Positions 16,781-25,551 of a DNA stretch of 64,000 nucleotides are shown in pieces; the first letter of the stretch is position 1; the number at the start of each line of letters is the position of its first letter. The position numbers and the translations under genes are program-made. The notes beneath the pieces were generated by a model. It was not told where the DNA came from, ran no database searches, and saw nothing but the letters and a program-made list of their open reading frames with translations. The stretch is from the NCBI RefSeq assembly GCF_001899645.1, contig NZ_MKVV01000057.1, forward strand, positions 1 to 64,000, in the 5' to 3' direction. The stretch is from Pseudonocardia sp. 73-21. GTDB taxonomy: Bacteria > Actinomycetota > Actinomycetes > Mycobacteriales > Pseudonocardiaceae.

Positions 16781-19700
16781 ATGACCGTCAGCGGGGTGAC
16801 CACCTCCTCCCGCCCGCTCGCGCCCGGCCTCGTCCGGCGGGCGCGCGAGGCCGGGCCGGAGCCCGTCTGGGACGCCGCGGCCCGGCGCGTGCTCGCGCAC
16901 ACCGCCGGGCCGCTGCGGGTGGTGGGCGGGCCCGGCACCGGCAAGACCACGCTGCTGCTGGCCGCCGTCGCGGCGCGGGTGCGGGCGGGTGGGGATCCGT
17001 CGCGCACGCTGGTGCTGGTCGGCAGCCGACGCGCGGCGGCCGAGCTGCGGGAGCGGCTCACCGAGCCCGGCGACGGGCAGACCTCGCGCGAGCCGCTCGT
17101 GCGCACCGTCCACTCGTACGCGTTCGGGGTGCTGCGGCTCTACGCCGCGCTGCACGGGGATCCGCCGCCGCGGTTGCTGGCCAGCGCGGAGCAGGACGCC
17201 GTGGTGCGCGACCTGCTGGGCGGCGAGCTCGACGGCGACGCCCCGGACTCGGGCTGGAACGACGCGCTGCGCCCGGCGCTGGGGCTGCCCGGCTTCGCCG
17301 CGGAGCTGCGCGAGCTGCTGCTGCGTGCGGCCGAGCGCGGCCTGGGTCCCGAGGAGCTGCACGACCTGGGGCGCCGCCACGACGTGCCGGCCTGGGTGGC
17401 GGCGGGGCGGTTCTTCCGCACCTACGAGCAGGTCAACCTGCTGCGGGGCGCCGCGGGCCGGGGTGCCCCGCAGGCCACCGCGCCCGCCCTGGACGCCGCC
17501 GAGCTGGTGGCGGCCGCGCTCGACGCGCTCGCCTCCGACGCGGATCTGCTGGCCGCCGAGCGCGAACGCGTGCGCCACCTCGTCGTCGACGACGCGCAGG
17601 ATCTCGACCCGCAGCAGATGGAGCTCGTCCGGGCGCTGGGTTCCACCGCGCAGACGGTGCTGCTCGCCGGCGATCCCGACCAGGCGGTGCTCAACTTCCG
17701 GGGCGCCGATCCGCAGGGCCTGCGCGCCGTCGAGGCCGAGACGGTGGTGCTCACGGTCGACCACCGCGGCGCACCCGCCGTGCGTGCGGCCGGGGTTCGG
17801 CTGGCGGCGCGGCTCCCGGGGGCGGGCGAGGGGCGTACCCGCACCGGCGGAACCGACGGCCCGGACGGCGTCGTGGCCGTCCGGGTGTTCACCTCGGCGG
17901 CGCAGGAGGCCGGATGGGTCGCCGACCAGCTCCGCCGCGCCCACCTCACCGACGGGGTGCCGTGGTCGCGGATGGCGGTGCTGGCGCGGTCCACCCGGCG
18001 CTCGATGCCCACGCTGCGCCGGGCGCTGCTCGCCGCGGGCGTGCCGATCGCGGCGCCCACCGACGAGCTGCCGCTGGCCCGCCAGCCCGCCGTCGTGCCG
18101 CTGCTGATGGTGCTGCGCTACGCCACGCGGCCCGATCTCCTGGACGCCGACGCGGCCACGGCCCTGCTCACCTCGCCCCTGGGCTCGGCCGACCCGATGC
18201 GGCTGCGCCGCCTGCGCCGCGGGTTGCTGCGTCTCCATGCGCAGGCCTCGGAGGAGGCGCGTGCCGTTCGCAGGCCGGCGCCGGAGGGGGCACCGGCTGG
18301 TCACTACCAGGTGCCGGAGGTGGCCCCCGGCATCGACGCCGAACGCGTCAGCAGCGACCCGTTGCTGGTCGAGGCCCTCCGGGCGGCCGCGCTCGGCCAT
18401 CCCGACCCGCTGGCCACCCTGCCCCCGCAGGAGACGGCGCCGCTGCGCCGGGTGGGCGCGCTGCTGGCCACGGCGGGCGACGCGGTCCGCGAGGGGGAAG
18501 GAGCCGAGGAAGTGCTCTGGCGGGTCTGGCAGGCCTGCGGGCTGGGGCGGCGCTGGAGCGAGGCGAGCGCGCGCGGCGGCCCGGTCGGGGCGGCCGCCGA
18601 CCGTGACCTCGACGCCGTGCTCGCCCTCTTCGACGCGGCCGCGCGGCACACCGACCGGCTGCCCGGGGCCGCCGTCGCCGGGTTCACCGAGTACCTGGCC
18701 GAGCAGCAGCTGCCGGCCGACTCGCTGGCGTCGCGCGCTCCGCAGGGCGAGGCGGTCGCGCTGCTCACCGCCCACGCCGCGCGCGGCCGCGAGTGGGACG
18801 TCGTGGCGGTGCCGGCGGTGCAGGAGGGCACGTGGCCCGATCTGCGGCAGCGCGGCAGCCTGCTGGGCAACGAGCGGCTCGTCGACCTCGTCGCCGGGGT
18901 GGCCGAGCCCAGCGGCACGGTGTCGCGGGTGGCGCCGTTGCTGGCCGAGGAGCGGCGGCTGTTCTACGTCGCGTGCACCCGGGCGCGGCACACGCTGCTG
19001 GTGAGCGGCGTCCAGGATGACGACGAGCAGCCCTCCCGCTTCCTCGACGAGCTCGACCCCGTGCCCGCGGGCCAGGCCGACCGGCCCGTCCACCGGCCCG
19101 GCCGGGCGCTCGTGCTCGCCGAGCTGGTGGGGGAGCTGCGGCGGGCGGTGTGCGACCCCGGATCGTCGGGGGAACGACGGCACCGGGCGGCGGTCCAACT
19201 GGCGCGGCTCGCCGAGGCCGGTGTACCGGGCGCGCGGCCGGCCGACTGGTACGGCCTCGATCCGGTGTCCAGCGACGCCCCGCTGCGCGCCGAGGGCGAG
19301 ATCGTGCCCGTGTCGCCGTCCGACATCGAGAAGATCATGCGGTGCCCGCTGCGCTGGGTGCTGGAGCGCCACGGCGGCGGCGACGTCGGGGCGCTGGCCG
19401 CCGTCACGGGGTCGCTGGTGCACGCGCTGGTGCAGGCCGGAGCGGGGGGCGCCGAGCCGGGTGAGCTGGAGGGCGCCCTCGCGCAGGCGTGGGCCCGGCT
19501 CGACGCCGGTGCGCCGTGGTTCTCCCGCCGCGAGCTGGCCCGGGTGCGCGGCATGCTGGCGGCGTTCGACGCGTGGGTGCGTTCCAGCCGCGAGGCCGGC
19601 CTGCGGCTCGTCGCGGTGGAGCAGCCGATGCAGCTCGACCTCCCGCCCACCGACGTGCCGCGCGGGGCTCCGCTGAGGCTGCGTGGCCGCGTCGACCGGC

Positions 19701-20098
19701 TGGAGATCGACCCCGAGGGCCGCCCGGTCGTCATCGACGTGAAGACGGGCAAGACGGCGGTCAGCGCACGGACGGCGGCCGAGCACCCGCAGCTCGCGGT
19801 CTACCAGCTCGCGGCCGCGCTCGGAGCGTTCGGCGAGCTGGTCGACCAGGCCGCCGGTCCGGGTGGGGCCCGGCTGGTCTACGTGGCCGACCAGCGTGCG
19901 GGCGGCGAGGCGAAGGAGCCCGTCCAGCCCCCGCTCGACGCCGACGGCGTGGCCCACTGGGAGCAGGTGGTGCGCACGAGCGCCCGGGAGACCTCGGGGT
20001 CGCAGTTCGTCGCGCGGGTCGGGCCCGACTGCGACCGGTGCCCGGTCCGTTCCGGCTGTCCGGTCAACGGATCGGGGCGACAGGTGCCGGAACCGTGA
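16781..20098 (+). CDS. adnA: AdnA subunit of the AdnAB helicase-nuclease
   Basis: A 1105-residue UvrD-like motor plus PD-(D/E)XK nuclease that, with AdnB, resects double-strand DNA ends in actinobacteria, the counterpart of RecBCD/AddAB. Walker A is GGPGTGKTT (49-57). The Walker B box reads VVDDAQDL, with Asp where active motors have Glu (DEXQ), in keeping with AdnA being the weak motor. GDPDQAVLNFRGA is motif III. The nuclease domain near the C terminus has RLRGRVDRLEI and VVIDVKTGK. Four cysteines frame it: one in KIMRCPLRWVLE and three in CDRCPVRSGC, the Fe-S arrangement of AddB-type nucleases. In M. tuberculosis the gene (Rv3202c) is adjacent to adnB; here a glucanase gene separates them. 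Confidence 0.92.
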   Translation: MTVSGVTTSSRPLAPGLVRRAREAGPEPVWDAAARRVLAHTAGPLRVVGGPGTGKTTLLLAAVAARVRAGGDPSRTLVLVGSRRAAAELRERLTEPGDGQTSREPLVRTVHSYAFGVLRLYAALHGDPPPRLLASAEQDAVVRDLLGGELDGDAPDSGWNDALRPALGLPGFAAELRELLLRAAERGLGPEELHDLGRRHDVPAWVAAGRFFRTYEQVNLLRGAAGRGAPQATAPALDAAELVAAALDALASDADLLAAERERVRHLVVDDAQDLDPQQMELVRALGSTAQTVLLAGDPDQAVLNFRGADPQGLRAVEAETVVLTVDHRGAPAVRAAGVRLAARLPGAGEGRTRTGGTDGPDGVVAVRVFTSAAQEAGWVADQLRRAHLTDGVPWSRMAVLARSTRRSMPTLRRALLAAGVPIAAPTDELPLARQPAVVPLLMVLRYATRPDLLDADAATALLTSPLGSADPMRLRRLRRGLLRLHAQASEEARAVRRPAPEGAPAGHYQVPEVAPGIDAERVSSDPLLVEALRAAALGHPDPLATLPPQETAPLRRVGALLATAGDAVREGEGAEEVLWRVWQACGLGRRWSEASARGGPVGAAADRDLDAVLALFDAAARHTDRLPGAAVAGFTEYLAEQQLPADSLASRAPQGEAVALLTAHAARGREWDVVAVPAVQEGTWPDLRQRGSLLGNERLVDLVAGVAEPSGTVSRVAPLLAEERRLFYVACTRARHTLLVSGVQDDDEQPSRFLDELDPVPAGQADRPVHRPGRALVLAELVGELRRAVCDPGSSGERRHRAAVQLARLAEAGVPGARPADWYGLDPVSSDAPLRAEGEIVPVSPSDIEKIMRCPLRWVLERHGGGDVGALAAVTGSLVHALVQAGAGGAEPGELEGALAQAWARLDAGAPWFSRRELARVRGMLAAFDAWVRSSREAGLRLVAVEQPMQLDLPPTDVPRGAPLRLRGRVDRLEIDPEGRPVVIDVKTGKTAVSARTAAEHPQLAVYQLAAALGAFGELVDQAAGPGGARLVYVADQRAGGEAKEPVQPPLDADGVAHWEQVVRTSARETSGSQFVARVGPDCDRCPVRSGCPVNGSGRQVPEP

Positions 20099-20242
20099 TC
20101 TTCGCGACGGAACGTGACCATAAAGGACGATCTGGGCACGCTTTCGGGTGGGTCCTGGGAGTGTCGACCGGACCGCCGGTAGCCTCAGCGCCGCACGCCG
20201 TCGCTCCCTGCATTCCCCCATCGGCGTGGTCGAGGAGGGTTC

Positions 20243-21196
20243 GTGTTCCGCGTCTCGTCCCGTGCCCGCGTGGTGATCGCCTGCACGGCGGTGGTGGTGG
20301 CGCTGGCCGGTTGCGCGGCCTCACCCGATTCCACCACCGCCGGTCCGCCCCCGGACCTGTTGCAGGCGTTGCCGGAGCCGGCCGCACCCCCCACCACGAT
20401 CCCGCCCACCCCCACGGTGGCGCCCACCACCACCGTGAAGGCCAAGCCCAAACCGGCCACCGCAACGCCGCCCCGGCGGGGTCGCACGGCCACCGGTGCG
20501 GCCGCGGCCGGGCAGACGCCCGCGGAGATCGCCGCCAACTGGAAGCCGGTCGGTGGCGACGAGTTCAACGGCTCCGCCCTGGACACCACCAAGTGGGGCA
20601 CCTACGACAGCGTCGGCGCCTTCGGCAACGGCACACGCAGCCCCGACACCATCAGCCAGTCGGGCGGCAGCATGCACATCACCGCCAAGAACGTGGACGG
20701 CGGCATGTCCGGCGGCATGGCCGACTCGTTCGGCCAGATCTACGGCCGGTGGGAGTTCCGGGCACGCACCGATCTCGGCCGCGGATTCGGATCGGCCATC
20801 CTGCTCTGGCCCGACTCCGAGCAGCTCTCCGACGGAGAGCTGGACATCATGGAGGTCCCCAACGAGAAGCGGGACCGCGCCAACTTCGTCGTGCACTCCG
20901 GCGACGGAGGCCAGACCACCGTCGGCACCGCCATCCCGGGCCGGTTCGACCAGTGGCACACCTTCGCCATCGAGTGGCTGCCCGACAGCATCACCTGGTA
21001 CGTCGACGGCAAGCAGCAGTACAAGCTGACGGACAAGGCCGCCATCCCGAGGACGTCCATGCACCTGGCGATCCAGCTCGACCAGGGGCCGAAGACCGAC
21101 TGGATCGAGGCTCCGGACGACACCACGCCCGCCGCGGGCATCAACCTCGACGTCGACTACGTCCGGGTCTACGCCCCGGCCAAGCCCCCCGCGTAG
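20243..21196 (+). CDS. GH16 family glycoside hydrolase lipoprotein
   Basis: A 317-residue exported enzyme. Its signal peptide ends in a lipobox LAGC (21-24), so it is probably anchored to the membrane by Cys24. A Pro/Thr-rich linker runs to about residue 95. The catalytic domain starts at PVGGDEFNGS and carries the GH16 signature ELDIME at 199-204, with Glu199 as nucleophile and Glu204 as acid/base. The remaining fold elements (GRWEFRARTD, WHTFAIEWLPDSITWYVDG, DVDYVRVYAP) are intact. Substrates of the family are beta-1,3/1,4-glucans and related galactans; this member cannot be narrowed further. GGAGGG precedes the GTG start. It interrupts the adnA-adnB pair and has about 140 bases of its own upstream region. 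Confidence 0.92.
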   Translation: MFRVSSRARVVIACTAVVVALAGCAASPDSTTAGPPPDLLQALPEPAAPPTTIPPTPTVAPTTTVKAKPKPATATPPRRGRTATGAAAAGQTPAEIAANWKPVGGDEFNGSALDTTKWGTYDSVGAFGNGTRSPDTISQSGGSMHITAKNVDGGMSGGMADSFGQIYGRWEFRARTDLGRGFGSAILLWPDSEQLSDGELDIMEVPNEKRDRANFVVHSGDGGQTTVGTAIPGRFDQWHTFAIEWLPDSITWYVDGKQQYKLTDKAAIPRTSMHLAIQLDQGPKTDWIEAPDDTTPAAGINLDVDYVRVYAPAKPPA

Positions 21197-21206
21197 AGCT
21201 GCGCCT

Positions 21207-24200
21207 GTGGAGCTGACCCCGCAGGCCCTCGCCGTCGCCCTGGGCGTCCCGCCGCCCACCGACGAGCAGGCTGCGGTGATCTCCGCCCCCGCCCGTCCGA
21301 CGCTGGTCGTCGCGGGTGCGGGGGCGGGTAAGACCGAGACGATGGCGGCGCGCGTCGTCTGGCTGGTGGCCACCGGTGAGGTGCTGCCCGAGCAGGTGCT
21401 GGGCCTGACGTTCACGCGCAAGGCCGCGCAGCAGCTCGGGGCCCGCGTGCGGTCGCGGCTGCGGCGTCTCGCCGGGTCACGGCTGCTCGACGAGCTCGAC
21501 CCGAGCGGCGAACGCCGGGCCGCGGTGCTGGCGGGCGAGCCGACCGTGGCCACCTACCACGCCTACGCGGGCCGACTCGTCGGCGAGCACGCGCTGCGGC
21601 TGCCCGCCGAGCCCGCGGCGCGGCTGCTGGGCGAGACGGCGTCCTGGCAGCTCGCGCACCGCGTCGTCACGAGCTGGGCCGAGGACCTCGACGTCGACCT
21701 CATGCCGGCCACCGTCACCGAGCGGCTGCTGTCGTTGGCCGGTGAACTGGGCGAGCACCTCGTCGACCCGTCGGCCGTGCGCCGGCACGCGGAGCTGTTC
21801 ACCGACCTTCTCGAGGGCGCTCCGCGCGGCAAGGGGCAGCGCGCCGAGCCGTCCCAGACGTACCGGAAGTGGATCCAGACCCAGCACACGCGCGTGGCGC
21901 TGCTGCCGCTGGTGGAGGCGTTCACCGCGCGCAAACGGGCCGAGCGGGCGGTCGACTTCTCCGACCAGCTCGCCGTCGCCGCCCAGGTCGCGGCCGCCCA
22001 TCTCGAGGTCGGGGCGGCGGAGCGGGCCACCTACCGGGCGGTGCTGCTCGACGAGTACCAGGACACCGGCTACGCCCAGCGCGTGCTGCTGCGGGCGCTG
22101 TTCGGCACGGTGCCGGGAGAGCCCGTGCGGGACGACGGACCGGCGGTCACGGCGGTCGGCGACCCCTGCCAGTCGATCTACGGCTGGCGCGGGGCGAGTG
22201 CGGGCAACCTGACGCGCTTCCGCACGGACTTCCCGGCCGGGGAGGGGGAACCGGCCGACCAGTACGGCCTGCTGACGAGCTTCCGCAACCCGCCGGAGGT
22301 GCTCGACCTCGCGAACGTGGCGTCGGCCCCGCTGCGAGCCCTGCCCACTCATGACGAACGGCACGCTCGTCAGAGGGGACCGGGCCCCGCACACGTCGAC
22401 GTGGGAGAGCTGCGGGCCTCTCCGCACGCGGCCCCCGGCGTCGTGCGTGTCGCGATGCACCCCGACGTCGCCGCCGAGCTCGCCTGGATGGCCGACGCGG
22501 TCGCCGAGCAGTGGCGGCTCGCGTCCGACGCCGGTGCCGAGCCACCGTCGTCGGCCGTGCTGGTGCGGCGCCGCGCCGACATGGACCCGATCGCCGCCGA
22601 GCTGCGGGCGCGCGGGCTGCCCGTCGAGGTGGTCGGGCTGGGTGGGCTGCTCGACACGCCGGAGGTCCGTGACCTGGTCAGCGCCCTGCGACTGGTCGCC
22701 GACCCCCTCGCCGGGCCCGCGGCCGTCCGGTTGCTCACCGGGGCGCGCTGGCGGCTCGGCGTCGCCGACCTGGCCGCCCTGTGGGCCCGGGCCCGCGAGC
22801 TGGTGCCCGACCTTCCGTCGCAGCGGGGGCCGCTGACCCCGGCGGAGCTGGCCCTGGGCGCGCTGCCCGGAGAGCAGGCGGAGCAGGCCGGGCTCGTCGA
22901 CGCCCTCGACGACCCGGGCGGGCCCGAGCGCTACTCGACTGCCGGGTTCGAGCGCATCGGACGGCTGGCCCGCGAGCTGGGCTGGCTCCGCTCGCGCGCC
23001 GGTGCCCCGCTCACCGACCTCGTCGCCGACGCCGAGCGCGTCCTGCTGCTCGACGCCGAGACCGCCGCGCGTCCGGGACCGGTCGGCCGGGCCCACCTCG
23101 ACGCGTTCGCCGACGTCGTGGCCGACTTCGCCTCGGGCGCGGAGGTGTCCACGCTGCCGGCGCTGCTGGACTACCTGGAGGCCGCGGAGAAGGCCGAGGA
23201 CGGGTTCAGCCCGGGTGAGGTCGAGGTCACCCCCGACCGCGTGCAGGTGCTCACCGTGCATGCCGCGAAGGGGTTGGAGTGGGAGGTGGTGGCCGTGCCG
23301 CACCTCGTCCACCTGGTGTTCCCGGGTCGCAAGATCGGCGGCACCTGGCTGACGAGCCCGGCCGAGCTGCCCGTCCCGCTGCGCGGCGACGCGGCCGACC
23401 TCCCCGACATCCAGCTCCCCGCCGGCAGTGCTGATGCGCGCTCCGCCGACGCGGCGCGCTGGGACCGCAAGCAGCTCGAGACCGTCGTCAAGGAGCACTC
23501 CGAGGCGCTCGACGAGCGGCGGCTCACCGAGGAGCGGCGGCTGTTCTACGTCGCTCTGACCCGGTCCGAGCGGGTGCTGCTGCTCTCGGGGCACCGCTGG
23601 GGTCCTGCCGGGGACAAGCCGAAGGAGCCGTCGGAGTTCCTGGTGGAGGCCGCGCAGGTCCATCCCGCGGAGGTCTGGGCCGAGGAACCCGCGGACGGCG
23701 AGGCCAACCCGGCCCTGCTCGACACGCCCGAGGGGGAGTGGCCCGCCGACCCGCTGGGCTCCCGCTCGGCCGACGTCCACGCCGGCGCCGACCTCGTCCG
23801 GGCGGCCCAGCGCGACCGCGCCGGCCCCGGCGAGCAGCTCGACCTGCTCGGCGACGAGCCGCCGCCCGACGAGGACGAGCTCGATCCCGAGGGCTGGGCC
23901 GCCGACGTCGACGTGCTGCTGGCCGAGCGGGCCGCGGCCCGGGCCCGGCCCACCGTCGCGCTGCCGTCGCAGCTGTCGGTGGTGCAGCTCGTCGAGCTGG
24001 CCGACGACCCCACGGCGCTGGCCGCACGCCTGCGCCGGCCGCTGCCCCTGCCGCCCAACCCGCACGCCCGTCGCGGCACGGCGTTCCACGCCTGGCTGGA
24101 ACAGCGCTTCGGCGCCGCGCAGCTGCTGGACCTCGACGAGCTGCCCGGCGCGGCCGACGAGGGGGCCGCCCCCGATGACGCGCTGGAGGAGCTGCAGGAG

Positions 24201-24557
24201 GCGTTCCTCGCCTCGGCGTGGGCGGAGCGGCGGCCCGTCGAGGTGGAGGTGCCGTTCGAGACCGTCGTCGCCGGGGTCGGAGTGCGCGGGCGGATGGACG
24301 CGGTCTTCGCCGAGCCCGACGGCACCTGGACCGTCGTGGACTGGAAGACCGGCACCCTCCCCGACGACGCCCGCCTCCCGGCGCTGTCGGTGCAGCTCGC
24401 GGCCTACCGGCTGGCCTGGGCGTCGCTGGCCGGCTGCGAGCCCGGGAAGGTGCGGGCGGCGTTCCACTTCGTGCGGCAGAACGTCACGCTCAGCCCCGCC
24501 GACCTCCTCGACGCCGACGGCCTCCGCGCCCTCCTGGCCTCGGTGCCCGCCGGTTGA
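21207..24557 (+). CDS. adnB: AdnB subunit of the AdnAB helicase-nuclease
   Basis: A 1116-residue SF1A helicase with a C-terminal nuclease, the lead motor of AdnAB in double-strand break resection. Walker A AGAGAGKTET lies near residues 36-45, the Walker B box reads VLLDEYQDTGYAQ with the full DEXQ, and VGDPCQSIYGWRGA is motif III. Later motor motifs are [23 protein letters not shown] and EERRLFYVALTRSER. The nuclease domain has GVRGRMDAVFAEPDG and VVDWKTG. No Fe-S cysteine set is visible, unlike AdnA. The GTG start lies 10 bases after the GH16 stop, so adnB may be translated from a transcript carrying the glucanase gene. The length matches mycobacterial AdnB (Rv3201c). Confidence 0.93.
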   Translation: MELTPQALAVALGVPPPTDEQAAVISAPARPTLVVAGAGAGKTETMAARVVWLVATGEVLPEQVLGLTFTRKAAQQLGARVRSRLRRLAGSRLLDELDPSGERRAAVLAGEPTVATYHAYAGRLVGEHALRLPAEPAARLLGETASWQLAHRVVTSWAEDLDVDLMPATVTERLLSLAGELGEHLVDPSAVRRHAELFTDLLEGAPRGKGQRAEPSQTYRKWIQTQHTRVALLPLVEAFTARKRAERAVDFSDQLAVAAQVAAAHLEVGAAERATYRAVLLDEYQDTGYAQRVLLRALFGTVPGEPVRDDGPAVTAVGDPCQSIYGWRGASAGNLTRFRTDFPAGEGEPADQYGLLTSFRNPPEVLDLANVASAPLRALPTHDERHARQRGPGPAHVDVGELRASPHAAPGVVRVAMHPDVAAELAWMADAVAEQWRLASDAGAEPPSSAVLVRRRADMDPIAAELRARGLPVEVVGLGGLLDTPEVRDLVSALRLVADPLAGPAAVRLLTGARWRLGVADLAALWARARELVPDLPSQRGPLTPAELALGALPGEQAEQAGLVDALDDPGGPERYSTAGFERIGRLARELGWLRSRAGAPLTDLVADAERVLLLDAETAARPGPVGRAHLDAFADVVADFASGAEVSTLPALLDYLEAAEKAEDGFSPGEVEVTPDRVQVLTVHAAKGLEWEVVAVPHLVHLVFPGRKIGGTWLTSPAELPVPLRGDAADLPDIQLPAGSADARSADAARWDRKQLETVVKEHSEALDERRLTEERRLFYVALTRSERVLLLSGHRWGPAGDKPKEPSEFLVEAAQVHPAEVWAEEPADGEANPALLDTPEGEWPADPLGSRSADVHAGADLVRAAQRDRAGPGEQLDLLGDEPPPDEDELDPEGWAADVDVLLAERAAARARPTVALPSQLSVVQLVELADDPTALAARLRRPLPLPPNPHARRGTAFHAWLEQRFGAAQLLDLDELPGAADEGAAPDDALEELQEAFLASAWAERRPVEVEVPFETVVAGVGVRGRMDAVFAEPDGTWTVVDWKTGTLPDDARLPALSVQLAAYRLAWASLAGCEPGKVRAAFHFVRQNVTLSPADLLDADGLRALLASVPAG

Positions 24558-24605
24558 CACCCGCGAGTCGGCGGTTTCGCGTGTACGAGTCGCCGGTTCC
24601 GGGGC
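24558..24605. repeat. Two degenerate units of the CGAGTCGCCG repeat
   Basis: Between the stops of adnB and the convergent DUF1697 gene lie GCGAGTCGGCGGTTTC and CGAGTCGCCGGTTCC, about 22 bases apart. They resemble the units of the array at 27.96-28.22 kb and may be the same family. Confidence 0.45.
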
Positions 24606-25145
24606 TCAGCCGAGCAGATCGACCAGCTTGGTCATCGTGTTCCAGTTCCGCGCGGTGACGGTGACGCCGAGGTGCTTCTCCGCGTACGTGGCCACCGGCG
24701 GCGCCTCCATCGACCCGTCCGGACACCACTGGTAGACGACCCGGTCGCCGAGCCGGGCCCGCTCGGGGTCCAGGGCGACCGGATCGTGCTCGGCGAGCAG
24801 CGCGGGGTCGGGCGCCGCGTCCAGGATGTGCGCGAACATCCGCGAGCCGTTGTCCGCGATCTCGACGAACGGGTGACCGTCGACGATCGCCCGCAGCCGC
24901 TCACCGGTCAGCACCAGGCACCGGACATCCATGGCGAAGCGGTCGGCGATGGCTGCGTGGATCCGCCCGGCGTGCTCGTCGGGGTCGCCGTCCTCCCCGG
25001 TGACGACGGCGTTTCCGCTGTTCAGCAGGGTCTTCACGTCGGTGTAGCCGAGGTCGGTGAGCATCACCCGCAGGTCGGCCATGGCGATCCGCTTGGCCTT
25101 GCCCACGTTGATGCCGCGCAGCAGCACGACGTACCGGGTGCTCAC
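24606..25145 (-). CDS. DUF1697 domain protein
   Basis: A 179-residue protein of the DUF1697 family, widespread in bacteria with no established function. The diagnostic N terminus (YVVLLRGINVGKAKRIAMAD), the block KTLLNSGNAVVTG and the C-terminal TARNWNTMTKLVDLL are all present, so the protein is complete. I chose the GTG at 25145 because it shares GTGA with the stop of the upstream DoxX-like gene; an ATG at 25178 would add eleven residues that the family does not have. Confidence 0.88.
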   Translation of the reverse strand: MSTRYVVLLRGINVGKAKRIAMADLRVMLTDLGYTDVKTLLNSGNAVVTGEDGDPDEHAGRIHAAIADRFAMDVRCLVLTGERLRAIVDGHPFVEIADNGSRMFAHILDAAPDPALLAEHDPVALDPERARLGDRVVYQWCPDGSMEAPPVATYAEKHLGVTVTARNWNTMTKLVDLLG

Positions 25146-25519
25146 CGTACGGCGTCCTTCCGGACCTTCATCGCCCACAGCACCAGCGGGATCTGCAGCG
25201 GCAGGCGGCCGTAGGCGATGGCCTGCTCGCGCGGGGAGCGGTCCGACCAGTCCACGGCCATCGTGATGTTCGCGGGCAGCACCGCCACGAACAGCGCCGC
25301 CGCGGCCAGCCCGCCGAGTCTCCTCGTCCTCGGCGCGGCCACCGCGGCCGCGACCCCGAGCTCGGCGACACCGGAGGCGATCGTCCAGAACCGGGCGGTA
25401 CCGGGCAGCTGCCTCGGCACGATGGCGTCGAAGAACGCGGGGATCAGGAAGTGCAGCACGCCGCCCCCGACGAGGAACGTGCTCATGGCGACCGCGGCGC
25501 GCTGGCGGGGGAGCGTCAT
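25142..25519 (-). CDS. DoxX-like membrane protein
   Basis: A 125-residue integral membrane protein with four hydrophobic segments (starting near residues 12, 44, 67 and 105), resembling the DoxX/SURF4 superfamily. Typical pieces are GGGVLHFLIPAFFDAIVP, ASGVAELGVAAAVAAP and LPANITMAVDW. Members are poorly characterised and are linked loosely to redox or membrane homeostasis. It is translationally coupled to the DUF1697 gene and divergent, with 32 bases between starts, from the potassium channel gene. Confidence 0.8.
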   Translation of the reverse strand: MTLPRQRAAVAMSTFLVGGGVLHFLIPAFFDAIVPRQLPGTARFWTIASGVAELGVAAAVAAPRTRRLGGLAAAALFVAVLPANITMAVDWSDRSPREQAIAYGRLPLQIPLVLWAMKVRKDAVR

Positions 25520-25551
25520 GGCGGTGATCGTCGCGCGGCTACCCTCCGCGG

